Source: Candidatus Thorarchaeota archaeon
GTDB taxonomy: Archaea > Asgardarchaeota > Thorarchaeia > Thorarchaeales > Thorarchaeaceae
Length of the DNA stretch: 52,030 bases
NCBI GenBank assembly: GCA_011364905.1
Contig: RDNZ01000010.1
Span: forward strand, 1 to 52,030
Direction: 5' to 3'
This document shows positions 1 through 8,761 of this stretch, piece after piece (the first letter of the stretch is position 1; each line of letters opens with the position of its first letter). The position numbers and the translations under genes were made by a program. The notes beneath the pieces were generated by a model. The model ran no database searches. It was not told where the DNA came from and was given only the letters and a program-made list of their open reading frames with translations.

Positions 1-436
1 GTGTGAAATCAGACACTGCTATGCTTGTTTCTGGGCTTCCGAAGTGAAAGAAGGCGGTGTAATGATCCTCAGATCCATCTCCCCACCAGCCATCATATAC
101 GGACATATGAGCGGTTTCAAAATAACCAAGTGGCCCCGGTACAGCTTCTATGAACGTCTTATCCATCCCTGCCCCAGTAATAGTTCCATGGAAACCATAA
201 GTCATGAGTGGTCGGCATATCTTATATCGCCCCTCAGCAAGATATAGAGTGTCGCCAGGATTCATGCTGTCCAGAGCATTCTGGATGTTTGTACTATCAG
301 TTTCTGGATCACCCGTTGGATCAGGAGCATAGATTGTCACCGGAGTCGCATCAGCGCTCGGTATGAAAACAGGCATTCCCAAGGTGAAGATCATGCACAT
401 GCCAATGAACATAACCAGTACTTTTTTTCTCTTCAA
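1..436 (-). CDS. Secreted parallel beta-helix protein, N-terminal part
   Basis: This reading frame is open from a TTG at 436 to the window edge, so about 145 N-terminal residues are visible and the C-terminus is missing. A GAGGAGAG ribosome binding site sits just upstream of the TTG. The protein begins MKRKKVLVMF, followed by a hydrophobic stretch to about residue 23, which reads as a signal peptide. The sequence NIQNALDSMNPGDTLYLAEG at about residues 48-67 is the typical opening of pectate-lyase-like right-handed beta-helix proteins (consensus: IQ.AID.A.PGDTI.V..G.Y). Substrate or ligand cannot be told from this part. It is divergent from the MFS gene. Confidence 0.75.
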   Translation of the reverse strand, partial: MKRKKVLVMFIGMCMIFTLGMPVFIPSADATPVTIYAPDPTGDPETDSTNIQNALDSMNPGDTLYLAEGRYKICRPLMTYGFHGTITGAGMDKTFIEAVPGPLGYFETAHMSVYDGWWGDGSEDHYTAFFHFGSPETSIAVSDFT

Positions 437-813
437 TTACTCTCCTCCTCTTAGATATCCATTCCGACTCTTGGTCTAACGGTTTTGTATGAACTGAGTC
501 GCTTTTACGATGTATTTCCCCTTTGTCCTCCACATTGTTGGAATAGACAAGATATATGACAGTATTAGGTACAATATTAAACTTACGCAATATGTGTTAA
601 TACTTACATATTACTAATTGAGTTTCAGCAAAACGCATTAGCTTCTCTGGACTTCAGAACTTTGTGGCTTCGTAAGAGCATAATCCACTATCCGATGCAT
701 GAATAGAAACAATCCATTGTGAGAATCCAAAAGGTCTTTTAGTTGGATAACGAATATTGAGGTTTCAACTCCGCCATCGGGTTTGAGATGGCGAAGAGTG
801 GGAAGTGTGACTA
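437..813. other. Divergent intergenic region, 377 bp
   Basis: This AT-rich stretch separates the beta-helix gene (minus) from the MFS/ThDP operon (plus) and must hold both promoters. An A/T-rich CATATATC-type element near 553-562 could serve the minus-strand gene. I see no credible gene, tRNA or long inverted repeat; short frames here do not match any family. Confidence 0.4.
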
Positions 814-2055
814 ATGACCACCGAAACCTATACCAGAAGTGCTAAGATACTAGTATTCATAGCATGCGCTCTTGGATGGGCATTTGATGCCGTTGGCCTT
901 ACGCTCATCAATTTCGTCGCGACAGACATCATGGCAGAGTTTGGCAAGACTACCGCCGATATTGGCTTTGTGTTTTCAGCTCAATATGTAGCAACTGTAC
1001 CAGGCGCGATCTTATTTGGAAACCTAGCGGATAAGTATGGAAGAAAGAATTTCCTTCTATTCTCCGTCCTCTGGGATGCCATACTAACGGCTCTAACGAC
1101 ATTCGCACCAACTTTTGAAATACTAGCAATCTTGCGGATACTTTCCGGTATGGGTGTTTCATGGGGAATCGCCTATGCCCTACTTGGTGAGGTTTTCGCG
1201 CCAAAGAGAAGAGGTTTCTTTGGCGGTCTCATGCACTCGATGTTTCTGGTAGGATACATACTCTCAGCGGTCGCCTCAATCACAATCACTCCGGTATACG
1301 GTTGGCGTCCAACTTTCCTTGTGACACTGTTGGTAATACCACTCATCTTGCTTCTATACTATGCAATGCCTGAATCCGGACTATGGCAAAGACTGAATCA
1401 GGAAGAACGTGAGATGGGGGTTCCACTAAGAACTGGAATTAAGCAAGTCTTCAGGGCAGGTTTTGGGAAACTACTCGTCTTAGCTACAGTGCTCTTCTGG
1501 GCTGCCGAGTTTGCATATCATGCCATTGTGGACTGGGGACCGACATTCCTGGAAGTTGAGCTCTCCTATAGTTCTACACAGGCAGACACGATAATTCTGT
1601 TGATCTCACTTGTTGCTATGCTCATCCTCCCCGCATTTGGACTATTGAGCGACTATATCGGGAGAAGGATAAGCTTTGTACTATCAGCGATTGTTGGTCT
1701 GATTGCTACGATATTTCTCGGCGTGTTTGCAATACTTGTGCCAACGAGGACCCTAGCCGTAGCTGCATTGTTCATTATACCTGCTGGGTTTGGCAGTCAT
1801 GCTCTCTTTGGCGTTTGGGCATCAGAGATGTTCCCGACCGAGTCAAGAGCAGCTGCGACATCAGTTATCTTCAGTCTAGCAAGAGGTCTATCATTCGGAG
1901 GATGGATTGTGGGGATTCTAGCAACCATGGTAGGGCTATCATATGGTATGATGCTGGCAATAATCGGATTTGTACTAATGGTGGTTCTTCCGTTCACACT
2001 ACCGGAAACTGCGGGAAGGGACCTCAGTCATGTCGAGGAGGAGGTCTCTTTATAG
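814..2055 (+). CDS. Major facilitator superfamily transporter
   Basis: This 413-residue integral membrane protein has about 12 hydrophobic segments, the usual MFS length. GNLADKYGRKN at about residues 69-79 matches the MFS loop 2-3 signature (G.LaDr.GRr), and a second copy, GLLSDYIGRR, occurs after the central cytoplasmic loop at about 273-282. The overall pattern resembles the sugar/aromatic-acid branch of proton-linked transporters. The stop codon overlaps the GTG start of the following ThDP enzyme by one base (TAGTG), so the two are probably co-translated and the transporter may import that enzyme's substrate or export its product. The substrate is not identifiable from sequence alone. Confidence 0.9.
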   Translation: MTTETYTRSAKILVFIACALGWAFDAVGLTLINFVATDIMAEFGKTTADIGFVFSAQYVATVPGAILFGNLADKYGRKNFLLFSVLWDAILTALTTFAPTFEILAILRILSGMGVSWGIAYALLGEVFAPKRRGFFGGLMHSMFLVGYILSAVASITITPVYGWRPTFLVTLLVIPLILLLYYAMPESGLWQRLNQEEREMGVPLRTGIKQVFRAGFGKLLVLATVLFWAAEFAYHAIVDWGPTFLEVELSYSSTQADTIILLISLVAMLILPAFGLLSDYIGRRISFVLSAIVGLIATIFLGVFAILVPTRTLAVAALFIIPAGFGSHALFGVWASEMFPTESRAAATSVIFSLARGLSFGGWIVGILATMVGLSYGMMLAIIGFVLMVVLPFTLPETAGRDLSHVEEEVSL

Positions 2056-3737
2056 TGGCTGAGCTGACTGGAGCTCAAGCAGCGGCAAGAGCGATAGTTG
2101 CAGAGAATGTCAGCACAGTCTTTACTTTGGCCGACGGATCAATATTGTCCATTCTCGATGAATTGATAGACAATGGCGTCAGAGTAATCGATGTCAGACA
2201 TGAACAAGCTGCAGGAAATGCAGCTGATGGATGGGGAAGAGCGACTCGTACACCAGGCGTTTGTCTTGTTGCAATGGGGCCGGGGTTAGTCAATCTCCTT
2301 CCATCCTTGGTCCAGGCCTATCATGCGGGCAGCCCAGTTGTGGCAATCACCTCGGCTGCTCCAATCAACATGTGTGAGATGGACGCCTTCGAGGACATTG
2401 ATGCTGTGAAAATGGTGGAACCATACACGAAATGGGCGGCTCGCTGTAGATCAGCAAATCAGGTCACTAGATACATGCGGATGGCATTCTCTTACGCAAT
2501 GTCAGGCAAGAAGGGACCTGTACTCCTTGAAATCCCCAAGGATGTGCAAACTTGTGAGTGTTCGTCAGCAAAACTAACCCCGACAAGTTTTCGCCCTTCC
2601 AGTGGTCCGACTGGTAGTCATTCAGCAATCCAAAGAGCGGTTGAGCTCCTCGCGAGTGCTGAGAGACCAGTCATTCTTGCAGGGAGTGGAGTCTATTGGT
2701 CTGGTGCATCGAAGGAGCTCGTTGAACTGGCCGAACTAATGAAGAGTCCGGTCGCTTCTGAATTCCATGGACTAGGATGCATTCCACAGAGTCATAATCT
2801 CTCAATAGGCAATGCCGTCATGTCATCTATCTTTCTTCGACAGGCAGATGTCATGGTCACAGTTGGAGCTCGATTCGACAACTTCTTGGGGTTTGGAACA
2901 GATCCAAACACATATGCTGAGGATGTCAAGGTCGTCCACATCGATATAGACCCATCAGTAATTGGTAAGAACAGACCAGTAAATGTTGGAATTCACGGGG
3001 ATGCAAAGGAAGTCCTAACCTCCATGCTAGATTACGCTAAAACATCGAATTTGAGCAGAAAAGATACGTCCTTTGCGGAACAAGTAAGAGCTGGGTATGA
3101 GATGATCTCTGAAGGTTTTGACGAGGAGGCTGAGTCAGACGAGGTGCCCATTAAGCCCCATCGGTTAATGCGAGAGATTCGAGAATTTGCAAAACCAAAT
3201 AGCATGTTTGTAATAGATGGTGGAGACACCACAGCATGGTCACTTATCTATCTAAGAGCTGAGATGCCAGGTCAGATTATAGGCGCTCAGGGTCCACTTG
3301 GCCATTTAGGAGCAGGACTTCCGATAGGACTGGCGGTAAAGGTTGCGTATCCAGAAAGAGACGTGTTTCTAATCTCTGGAGATGGTAGTTTCTTCTTCAA
3401 TGGCGTTGAATTAGAAACAGCGGTCAGACTGGAGATTCCTGTAATCACGGTGGTCTGCAATGACATGGCATGGGGCCTCGTTTATCACACGAGGAAGATC
3501 AAGACAGAATCTGAGGAACTTGCGCGACGTGCGACCATCATCAACGAACATGTCAGACTAGATCTCTTTGCTCAGAGTCTTGGGGCTCATGGAGAGATGG
3601 TGACTAAAGCAGAGGACATCAAACCGGCACTCAAGCGGGCTATTGACTCTGGGAAACCAGCAGTCGTCGATGTTCGAGTGTCCAGAGAATATGAGAGCTT
3701 ACTCAGTCAGGTGCTAGCCGCCACCCCTGAAGGATAA
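2055..3737 (+). CDS. Thiamine diphosphate-dependent enzyme, acetolactate synthase-like
   Basis: The protein has 560 residues and the three-domain layout of the acetolactate synthase / benzoylformate decarboxylase / 2-hydroxyacyl-CoA lyase family. The N-terminal PYR domain contains RHEQAAGNAADGWGR with the conserved Glu that activates ThDP; the C-terminal PP domain holds GDGSFFFNGVELETA, the GDG...N magnesium-ThDP motif. The GTG start is chosen because a GAGGAGGAGGT ribosome binding site lies at 2035-2045, nine bases before it; a longer in-frame extension would only overlap the transporter out of frame. A lone large subunit without a regulatory ACT subunit argues against a dedicated branched-chain amino acid role. 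The substrate is probably a 2-keto acid or acyl-CoA; which one is unknown. Confidence 0.85.
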   Translation: MAELTGAQAAARAIVAENVSTVFTLADGSILSILDELIDNGVRVIDVRHEQAAGNAADGWGRATRTPGVCLVAMGPGLVNLLPSLVQAYHAGSPVVAITSAAPINMCEMDAFEDIDAVKMVEPYTKWAARCRSANQVTRYMRMAFSYAMSGKKGPVLLEIPKDVQTCECSSAKLTPTSFRPSSGPTGSHSAIQRAVELLASAERPVILAGSGVYWSGASKELVELAELMKSPVASEFHGLGCIPQSHNLSIGNAVMSSIFLRQADVMVTVGARFDNFLGFGTDPNTYAEDVKVVHIDIDPSVIGKNRPVNVGIHGDAKEVLTSMLDYAKTSNLSRKDTSFAEQVRAGYEMISEGFDEEAESDEVPIKPHRLMREIREFAKPNSMFVIDGGDTTAWSLIYLRAEMPGQIIGAQGPLGHLGAGLPIGLAVKVAYPERDVFLISGDGSFFFNGVELETAVRLEIPVITVVCNDMAWGLVYHTRKIKTESEELARRATIINEHVRLDLFAQSLGAHGEMVTKAEDIKPALKRAIDSGKPAVVDVRVSREYESLLSQVLAATPEG

Positions 3738-3738
3738 G

Positions 3739-4677
3739 TTAGTGTGAGCGTTGCTGAATAATCTCCAGTAGTTTACGTATCCTTTCGATTCGCATTTCCT
3801 CTGGAGATCGCCCACCGTAGTCATAGACACCTCTACCACTCTTGACACCAAGGTCTCCAGCGTTCACCTTCTCCTGCAACCAACTGGGTGGTCTGAAACG
3901 ATCATCCTCAAGAACAAAGGCAAGATAGTTGGCAGCCATCGTTATGACATCAAGCCCGATGTGGTCAATATTCCCAAAGGGACCAAACTGGAGAAAGATG
4001 TATCCCATGTGCTCTTTCCAAACCCTGTCAATGTCTTCAAATGATGCGACTCCTTCTTCTATCATCTTGGCTGCTTCGACAAGAACCGCTGCAGCCATCC
4101 GGTTGACGAGAAATCCTGGAGCGTCGCCACAAGTCACAGTCTTCTTTTGGCATCTGTCTTCCAAAAAAGTCCTGACAGAACTGGTTACAGCATCAGAAGT
4201 CTTAGGACCTGGAATAATCTCAACCAAAGGCAAGACATATGGAGGATTCATCCAATGGACTCCCACAAACTGCTTAGGTCTCTCGAGAGTTGCACCTATA
4301 TCGCTGACTTGAATGACAGAAGTCGTAGTGGCCAGAATGGCATCCTTCCTGCATACACTTTCTATAGAACCAAGGACTTTCTGTTTGAGATCGACATCTT
4401 CTGGTACAGCCTCAATAAAGAAGTCAACATCTGAGGATATGTCCTCACCTCCCACTACTGTCTGGATACGCTCTAAAATTGTTGGAATTGAGGACCGATC
4501 AACCAGTCCATATTGGACTAAGAAGTTGAGGTTTGTTTCAACATGAGACTTAGCATCCTCAAGTATCTCCCGATTAACATCACTGAGGATGACATCACAA
4601 CCTGATTGTGCAAACACCTGAGCAATACCGTGCCCCATGGCACCGGCACCAATAACATGAGTCTTCTGGATCTTCAA
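3739..4677 (-). CDS. 3-hydroxyacyl-CoA dehydrogenase
   Basis: At 312 residues this is the usual size for stand-alone HAD (FadB2/Hbd-like) enzymes. The N-terminal Rossmann fold has GAGAMGHGIAQVFAQSG at about residues 10-26, and the NAD(H)-domain-to-C-domain region carries GVHWMNPPYVLPLVEII, which holds the catalytic His and Glu in their family positions, followed by GFLVNR with the conserved Asn. It should oxidise an L-3-hydroxyacyl-CoA (or a related hydroxyacid, as in lambda-crystallin/gulonate dehydrogenase relatives). It starts at TTG with GAGGTGG about six bases upstream. Its stop is one base from that of the ThDP gene on the other strand, and it follows the epimerase gene by ten bases, so those two probably form an operon. 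Confidence 0.88.
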   Translation of the reverse strand: MKIQKTHVIGAGAMGHGIAQVFAQSGCDVILSDVNREILEDAKSHVETNLNFLVQYGLVDRSSIPTILERIQTVVGGEDISSDVDFFIEAVPEDVDLKQKVLGSIESVCRKDAILATTTSVIQVSDIGATLERPKQFVGVHWMNPPYVLPLVEIIPGPKTSDAVTSSVRTFLEDRCQKKTVTCGDAPGFLVNRMAAAVLVEAAKMIEEGVASFEDIDRVWKEHMGYIFLQFGPFGNIDHIGLDVITMAANYLAFVLEDDRFRPPSWLQEKVNAGDLGVKSGRGVYDYGGRSPEEMRIERIRKLLEIIQQRSH

Positions 4678-4687
4678 TTTACCACCT

Positions 4688-5692
4688 CTAGTATGAAGAG
4701 TATATGTCCAAGTTTTCTTTTACTTCTTCAACGAATTTTCTAGCCAGTTTTTCTACGGTGTCGAGTTCTAGTTTCCAACCAATCTCATCGATTACTCGAT
4801 AGACTGTTTCTTGACCCTGATTCACCAACATAGTAGTAAGAAGAGTCCATGTTCCCGCGACTTCCTCCACAACAGGGTCTTCTTTGTACTCCGCATCAGC
4901 CTCAGGGAGGATCTTCCTAATTTCAGACACAAAATCCTGAATCGCTACAGGAACACCCCCAGACATGATAATCCGTTCAGTCACCTTATCCGCTTTCCAG
5001 AGGGCGAGAAGCAGGTTGGTTACATCGTCAACATGGATGATTGGCAAAACGGTATAGTCGGGAACCAAGATGACTCCGTGTTTGTCAAGGACCAATTCCT
5101 CGACAAACTTCGAAAAAGAAACCGTCGCACCCTGCCCTCTCCGTCCAGGTCCAATAACAACGGCTAGTCGGACACACCGGAAATCTAGACCATGAGTGAG
5201 ACTGTAGAATGTGCCCAGAACCTCACCACAGACCTTACTCGCTCCATAGAAGCTAGCAGGTTCCCTGTAGCTCTTGGCATGGAATGGAAAAGGAGTGTTG
5301 GGGCCAAACGCGGACAGGCTACTTACGAACACAACCTTATCGACACCACTGATTCTACATGCCTCGAGAATATTGAATGTCCCTTCTATGTTGACATTGT
5401 ATGCCGATCGAAGCTCATCAGCAGCGGCGACAGAGAGCATCGCTGCAGTATGAATGACTGAACCAATATCGTGTTTTTTAATGATGTCCAAGAGACCTTG
5501 ATAGTCAGCCACATCACCTTTCACGATCTCGACTCTGTCTTCTATGTCTTTGATACTCATTTCATTCGGGTAAAGGTCGAAGAGGACAACCTCAACTCCT
5601 TGTTTGACAAGCTTTCGGGCTAGATGTGACCCGATGAATCCAGTGCCCCCAGTTATTAGAACAGGTTTTGGTTTTTGGGAACCATCTGACAT
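4688..5692 (-). CDS. NAD-dependent epimerase/dehydratase (extended SDR)
   Basis: The 334-residue product is an extended short-chain dehydrogenase. The GxxGxxG motif appears in ITGGTGFIGSHLARKL near the N-terminus, the acidic residue that selects NAD is in FDLYPNE, a Ser is in VSSLSAFG and the catalytic YxxxK pair is in FYGASK. Relatives act on nucleotide sugars or on 3-beta-hydroxy compounds; the substrate here is open. I chose ATG at 5692 because GGAAGGTG lies eight bases before it; an in-frame TTG at 5710 would place that ribosome binding site inside the gene. The next gene downstream, ten bases away, is the hydroxyacyl-CoA dehydrogenase. Confidence 0.87.
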   Translation of the reverse strand: MSDGSQKPKPVLITGGTGFIGSHLARKLVKQGVEVVLFDLYPNEMSIKDIEDRVEIVKGDVADYQGLLDIIKKHDIGSVIHTAAMLSVAAADELRSAYNVNIEGTFNILEACRISGVDKVVFVSSLSAFGPNTPFPFHAKSYREPASFYGASKVCGEVLGTFYSLTHGLDFRCVRLAVVIGPGRRGQGATVSFSKFVEELVLDKHGVILVPDYTVLPIIHVDDVTNLLLALWKADKVTERIIMSGGVPVAIQDFVSEIRKILPEADAEYKEDPVVEEVAGTWTLLTTMLVNQGQETVYRVIDEIGWKLELDTVEKLARKFVEEVKENLDIYSSY

Positions 5693-5768
5693 AAGAACAG
5701 CACCTTCCAAATTCGAGGTTTTCGCGGAATAAAAGAATTGTCAGAGAAGAAATGATGGTGGAAGATAG

Positions 5769-5811
5769 GAGAGAACCATAGGAGTACTAGAATCCTAGTA
5801 GCGATTCTCTC
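5769..5811. other. Nested inverted repeat upstream of the epimerase gene
   Basis: The inner stem TACTAG/CTAGTA (5785-5790 with 5795-5800, loop AATC) sits inside an outer pair GAGAGAA/TTCTCTC (5769-5775 with 5805-5811). It lies 77-120 bases upstream of the epimerase start in a 295-bp gap. It could be a terminator for the surface-protein operon upstream, a structured leader or a protein-binding site; the sequence does not decide between these. Confidence 0.45.
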
Positions 5812-5987
5812 TTGGTAGTCCAATGAGCGGTTGCATAGCAAGTATTGTGCTCTGAACTCAAATACATCTCCCACCTCTACAGCTCAGTAAGCTCCGCTTT
5901 CAAAATCTGAACCAATTGAACTCTTGAGTAGGATTGATGCCAGCACTACCACCATTGCTTTCTGGAAATCCACCCTCTTACAACCTT

Positions 5988-7562
5988 TCACCAACTATAT
6001 GGCGGAGACACGTCTCCCGATGATCCACTCTTACGTGTCAATATAATAATGATAACAATGATAATGACACCCATTCCTCCTCCGCCCACAAACACCATCA
6101 TTATCCAATCCCCATTCGGTCCTGTGATGTTTGTAAACCAAGTCACTGATGTTGGAATACTTGTGGTATCCGGTGATGTGGTCGAGGTTGTTGGTTCAGG
6201 CTCGATTATAGGTGCAGAACCATTTCCAAGATACACGTTATCAGTATAGAAATCGCCAGGATCACCATTAGATGAGTGGCACAGCATGAGGACCTTAAAG
6301 AATTCAATCTGTGACATGTCAGTTGGAATGCCAAAGAAAGAAACATAGTCATTGTATACTGATCGATTCAGCATATTCCACTCAAATGGAGTCCAATCAA
6401 ATAGCAGTAATCTCAGATAGCTTGTGTTTGAATTGAGGTCATTTCCAGGGAACGTATATCCAGACCACTCATATGCAATAAAGCTAGTCTGACCCGTTTC
6501 TTTATTGTGGAACCAGAGATCAACCTCCGAATTCCCTGCTTGGCCACAAGTATTTCCAGTTTTTTCAGGATAGATTGCCGCCGATAATGTAAGATTCTCA
6601 CTCAGCGAAGCATTCACAGCAAGCGTCTGTGTGACTTTTTCATATGGTGCTGAGCTGTAATGTGAGTCAAGATACAGCGAATAGCTTCCATCATAGACGA
6701 TTGAGTCTACGATCTGATTGTAAACCGTGCCTCCTTGATTAATCCAAGGTGAGAATGATCCAGATTCAAATCCCGGGTTACTAACGTAGTTGGAACCTGA
6801 AGGGATGGGCTCTGGTTCAGGCTCGATTATAGGTGCAGAACCATTTCCAAGATACACGTTGTCAATAAGAAAGTCACCTGGATCACCATTTGATGAATGG
6901 CACAGTATATGGACCCTATAGAATTCAATCTGTGACATGTCAGTTGGTACGCCAAAGAAGGAAACATAGTCGTGGTATACTGAACGATTCAACACATTCC
7001 ACGTAGACGGAATCCAGTCAAACAATAGGAGTCGTAGGTAGGTCGTGTTTGAATTGAGATCATTACCGGGGAACGTATATCCAGACCACTCGTAAGCGAT
7101 ATGGCTATACTGTCCCGTTTCTTTATTGTGGAAGTAAATGGCAAACTGTGAAACTCCAGCTTGGCCACAGGTGGTTCCAGTCTTTTCAGGATAGATTGCC
7201 GCTGAAACTGTAAGGTTCTCAGTAAGCGTAGCATTCATTGCAAGTTTCTGTGTGACAGGTTCGTACGGAGCTGAGCTGATGTGCGAGACGAGGAATAGCG
7301 AATAATGACCATCATAAACGCCTGAGTCCACAATCTGATTGTAGGTCGTGCCTTCTTCATTGACCCAGGGTGAGAATGATCCAGTTTCAAATCCTGGATT
7401 TTCAATAATGTTTAATGCCTCAGAGTGTACAGAATTCTGACCAAGCGGCGCATCAAATGCACCTAAACTACTAGTTGATGCCATGTTGGTTCCTAACATG
7501 AGCATTAAAGAGCTCACGATAATCACTAAGGCTAAAACCGAAGTAATCTGTTTCTTTTGCAT
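5988..7562 (-). CDS. Anchored surface protein with two jelly-roll-like repeats
   Basis: The 524-residue protein opens with a signal peptide (MQKKQITSVLALVIIVSSLM) and then has two copies of a domain of about 200 residues, each beginning NPGFE(T/S)GSFSPW and ending near DNVYLGNGSAPIIEPEP. This layout is like CBM4/9-type carbohydrate-binding modules, although I cannot confirm the fold. A Thr/Ser-rich linker leads to a C-terminal transmembrane segment and a short tail ending YSW. Many N-x-S/T sites suggest surface glycosylation. ATG at 7562 is preferred over the upstream TTG because GGTGAGG precedes it and the signal peptide is then compact. It follows the related 7574-8491 gene by 11 bases, so the two are probably cotranscribed. 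Confidence 0.8.
   Translation of the reverse strand: MQKKQITSVLALVIIVSSLMLMLGTNMASTSSLGAFDAPLGQNSVHSEALNIIENPGFETGSFSPWVNEEGTTYNQIVDSGVYDGHYSLFLVSHISSAPYEPVTQKLAMNATLTENLTVSAAIYPEKTGTTCGQAGVSQFAIYFHNKETGQYSHIAYEWSGYTFPGNDLNSNTTYLRLLLFDWIPSTWNVLNRSVYHDYVSFFGVPTDMSQIEFYRVHILCHSSNGDPGDFLIDNVYLGNGSAPIIEPEPEPIPSGSNYVSNPGFESGSFSPWINQGGTVYNQIVDSIVYDGSYSLYLDSHYSSAPYEKVTQTLAVNASLSENLTLSAAIYPEKTGNTCGQAGNSEVDLWFHNKETGQTSFIAYEWSGYTFPGNDLNSNTSYLRLLLFDWTPFEWNMLNRSVYNDYVSFFGIPTDMSQIEFFKVLMLCHSSNGDPGDFYTDNVYLGNGSAPIIEPEPTTSTTSPDTTSIPTSVTWFTNITGPNGDWIMMVFVGGGGMGVIIIVIIIILTRKSGSSGDVSPPYSW
6192..6860. repeat. Two 48-bp identical segments inside the repeat-bearing surface gene
   Basis: Positions 6192-6239 and 6813-6860 are identical, 621 bp (207 codons) apart, and sit at corresponding places in the two domain copies. 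Similarity continues at a lower level on both sides through the whole domain. This is the DNA trace of an in-frame tandem duplication. Confidence 0.85.
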
Positions 7563-7573
7563 ACTCTCAATCC

Positions 7574-8491
7574 TCACCAATTGTATTCCGATACTGGAGC
7601 TGCTGCAGAACCTCCCTCTCTCGACAAAAGGATGACAATTACCACAATTATGATCACAGCGCCGCTTCCGGCAGCTATTAGGATGGTCACAAGAGACCCA
7701 GGTTCCTGCGGTGTAGTTGGGGGAGTATTGGTACCCGTCTGTGTGCTCGTTGTCGGATCTGAAGTTGTTGTTGTAGGTTCAGAAAGATAACTGAATGATA
7801 AATCATCAATCCAGAAATCGCCGGGGTCACCATTAGAATTGTGAGACAGTAAAGTGATACGATTCACCACAAGTTCATTATAATTTTCAGGAGCACCATA
7901 GAATGCACAGTAATCATTATACAGATTCCTTTCTACAAAGTTCCAAACATTAGGTATCAGATCAAAGAGAAGATAGAGCACTTGTGTAATATTGACGCCC
8001 TTGTCACCACCTGGATATGTGTAGCCAGACCATTCATAGACGACATTCTTGTGGGTGTCTGATGCAGGATTATACACTCCAACACAGACCTGATCAACCC
8101 CTGCTTGACCAGCAGTGATTCCAACTTTTGATGGGTAGACTGCAAAACTGAAGGTTTGTGCTTCAAAGATGGATATTTCAGTATCGATCTCCTGGTACAC
8201 AGGTTCATATGGTGTGCCACTCACATGGCTGTCCATATAGAGCGCATAGGTTCCCGAGTAAACTCTACTGCTTTGAATCTCATTGTACGTTGTTCCACCC
8301 TGATTTACCCATGGACTGAATCCACCTGATTCAAAACCAGCATTACTGATAATGTTGACCTCCTCAGATAGGACTTCGACCTCTAGCGGCTTGTCGACAG
8401 CTAACGATTCCCGATTGGATGAGGTCATCGATAAGAGTGAAAGAAGAATCACGAAAACAATGAATAATGTACCGAACTTTCCACGCGACAT
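7574..8491 (-). CDS. Anchored surface protein with one jelly-roll-like domain
   Basis: The 305-residue protein begins with a signal peptide (MSRGKFGTLFIVFVILLSLL). It has a single copy of the domain found twice in its downstream neighbour, opening NAGFESGGFSPWVNQGG, then a Thr-rich linker, a C-terminal membrane helix and a tail ending YNW. ATG at 8491 gives the most ordinary signal peptide; an in-frame ATG at 8524 would add 11 residues and neither has a strong ribosome binding site. The shared domain, anchor and tail show that this gene and the next arose from one another. Binding of carbohydrate or another surface ligand is a guess based on the CBM4/9-like pattern. Confidence 0.78.
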   Translation of the reverse strand: MSRGKFGTLFIVFVILLSLLSMTSSNRESLAVDKPLEVEVLSEEVNIISNAGFESGGFSPWVNQGGTTYNEIQSSRVYSGTYALYMDSHVSGTPYEPVYQEIDTEISIFEAQTFSFAVYPSKVGITAGQAGVDQVCVGVYNPASDTHKNVVYEWSGYTYPGGDKGVNITQVLYLLFDLIPNVWNFVERNLYNDYCAFYGAPENYNELVVNRITLLSHNSNGDPGDFWIDDLSFSYLSEPTTTTSDPTTSTQTGTNTPPTTPQEPGSLVTILIAAGSGAVIIIVVIVILLSREGGSAAAPVSEYNW

Positions 8492-8720
8492 GCACTCAAA
8501 CCCAATTCTTTCTAACGATATCATCGCTAAAAAGCATTCCTTTTATGAACAGATGATTTTCCACTCCACCCATTTTAAGAATTAAGATGAGCAGACAAGA
8601 TGGACTCATGGAGAACAGATAGTCAGTTGAATATGGAGATCGAACCACAAGCAGACATATGTCGTCCAACCTGAAACCGGTGTTTAATCTATCAAGTTGG
8701 TTACAGAAAATGAGTTGAGT

Positions 8721-8748
8721 GAGTTGGCGATAGAAGAACCACCAACTC
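8721..8748 (-). terminator. Hairpin after the zinc-ribbon/coiled-coil gene
   Basis: GAGTTGG (8721-8727) and CCAACTC (8742-8748) form a perfect 7-bp stem that begins 14 bases beyond the stop of the minus-strand gene ending at 8762. The following minus-strand sequence is only moderately T-rich, so this is a candidate terminator. Confidence 0.4.
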
Positions 8749-8761
8749 CTCAGATGAGGAT

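Noticed and set aside
44..247. Plus-strand frame at the window start
   Set aside because: Shadow of the minus-strand beta-helix gene, which has a signal peptide and a recognisable fold signature.
1815..2054. 80-codon upstream extension of the ThDP enzyme
   Set aside because: It overlaps the end of the MFS gene in another frame, contains no family sequence, and the GTG at 2055 has a perfect ribosome binding site.
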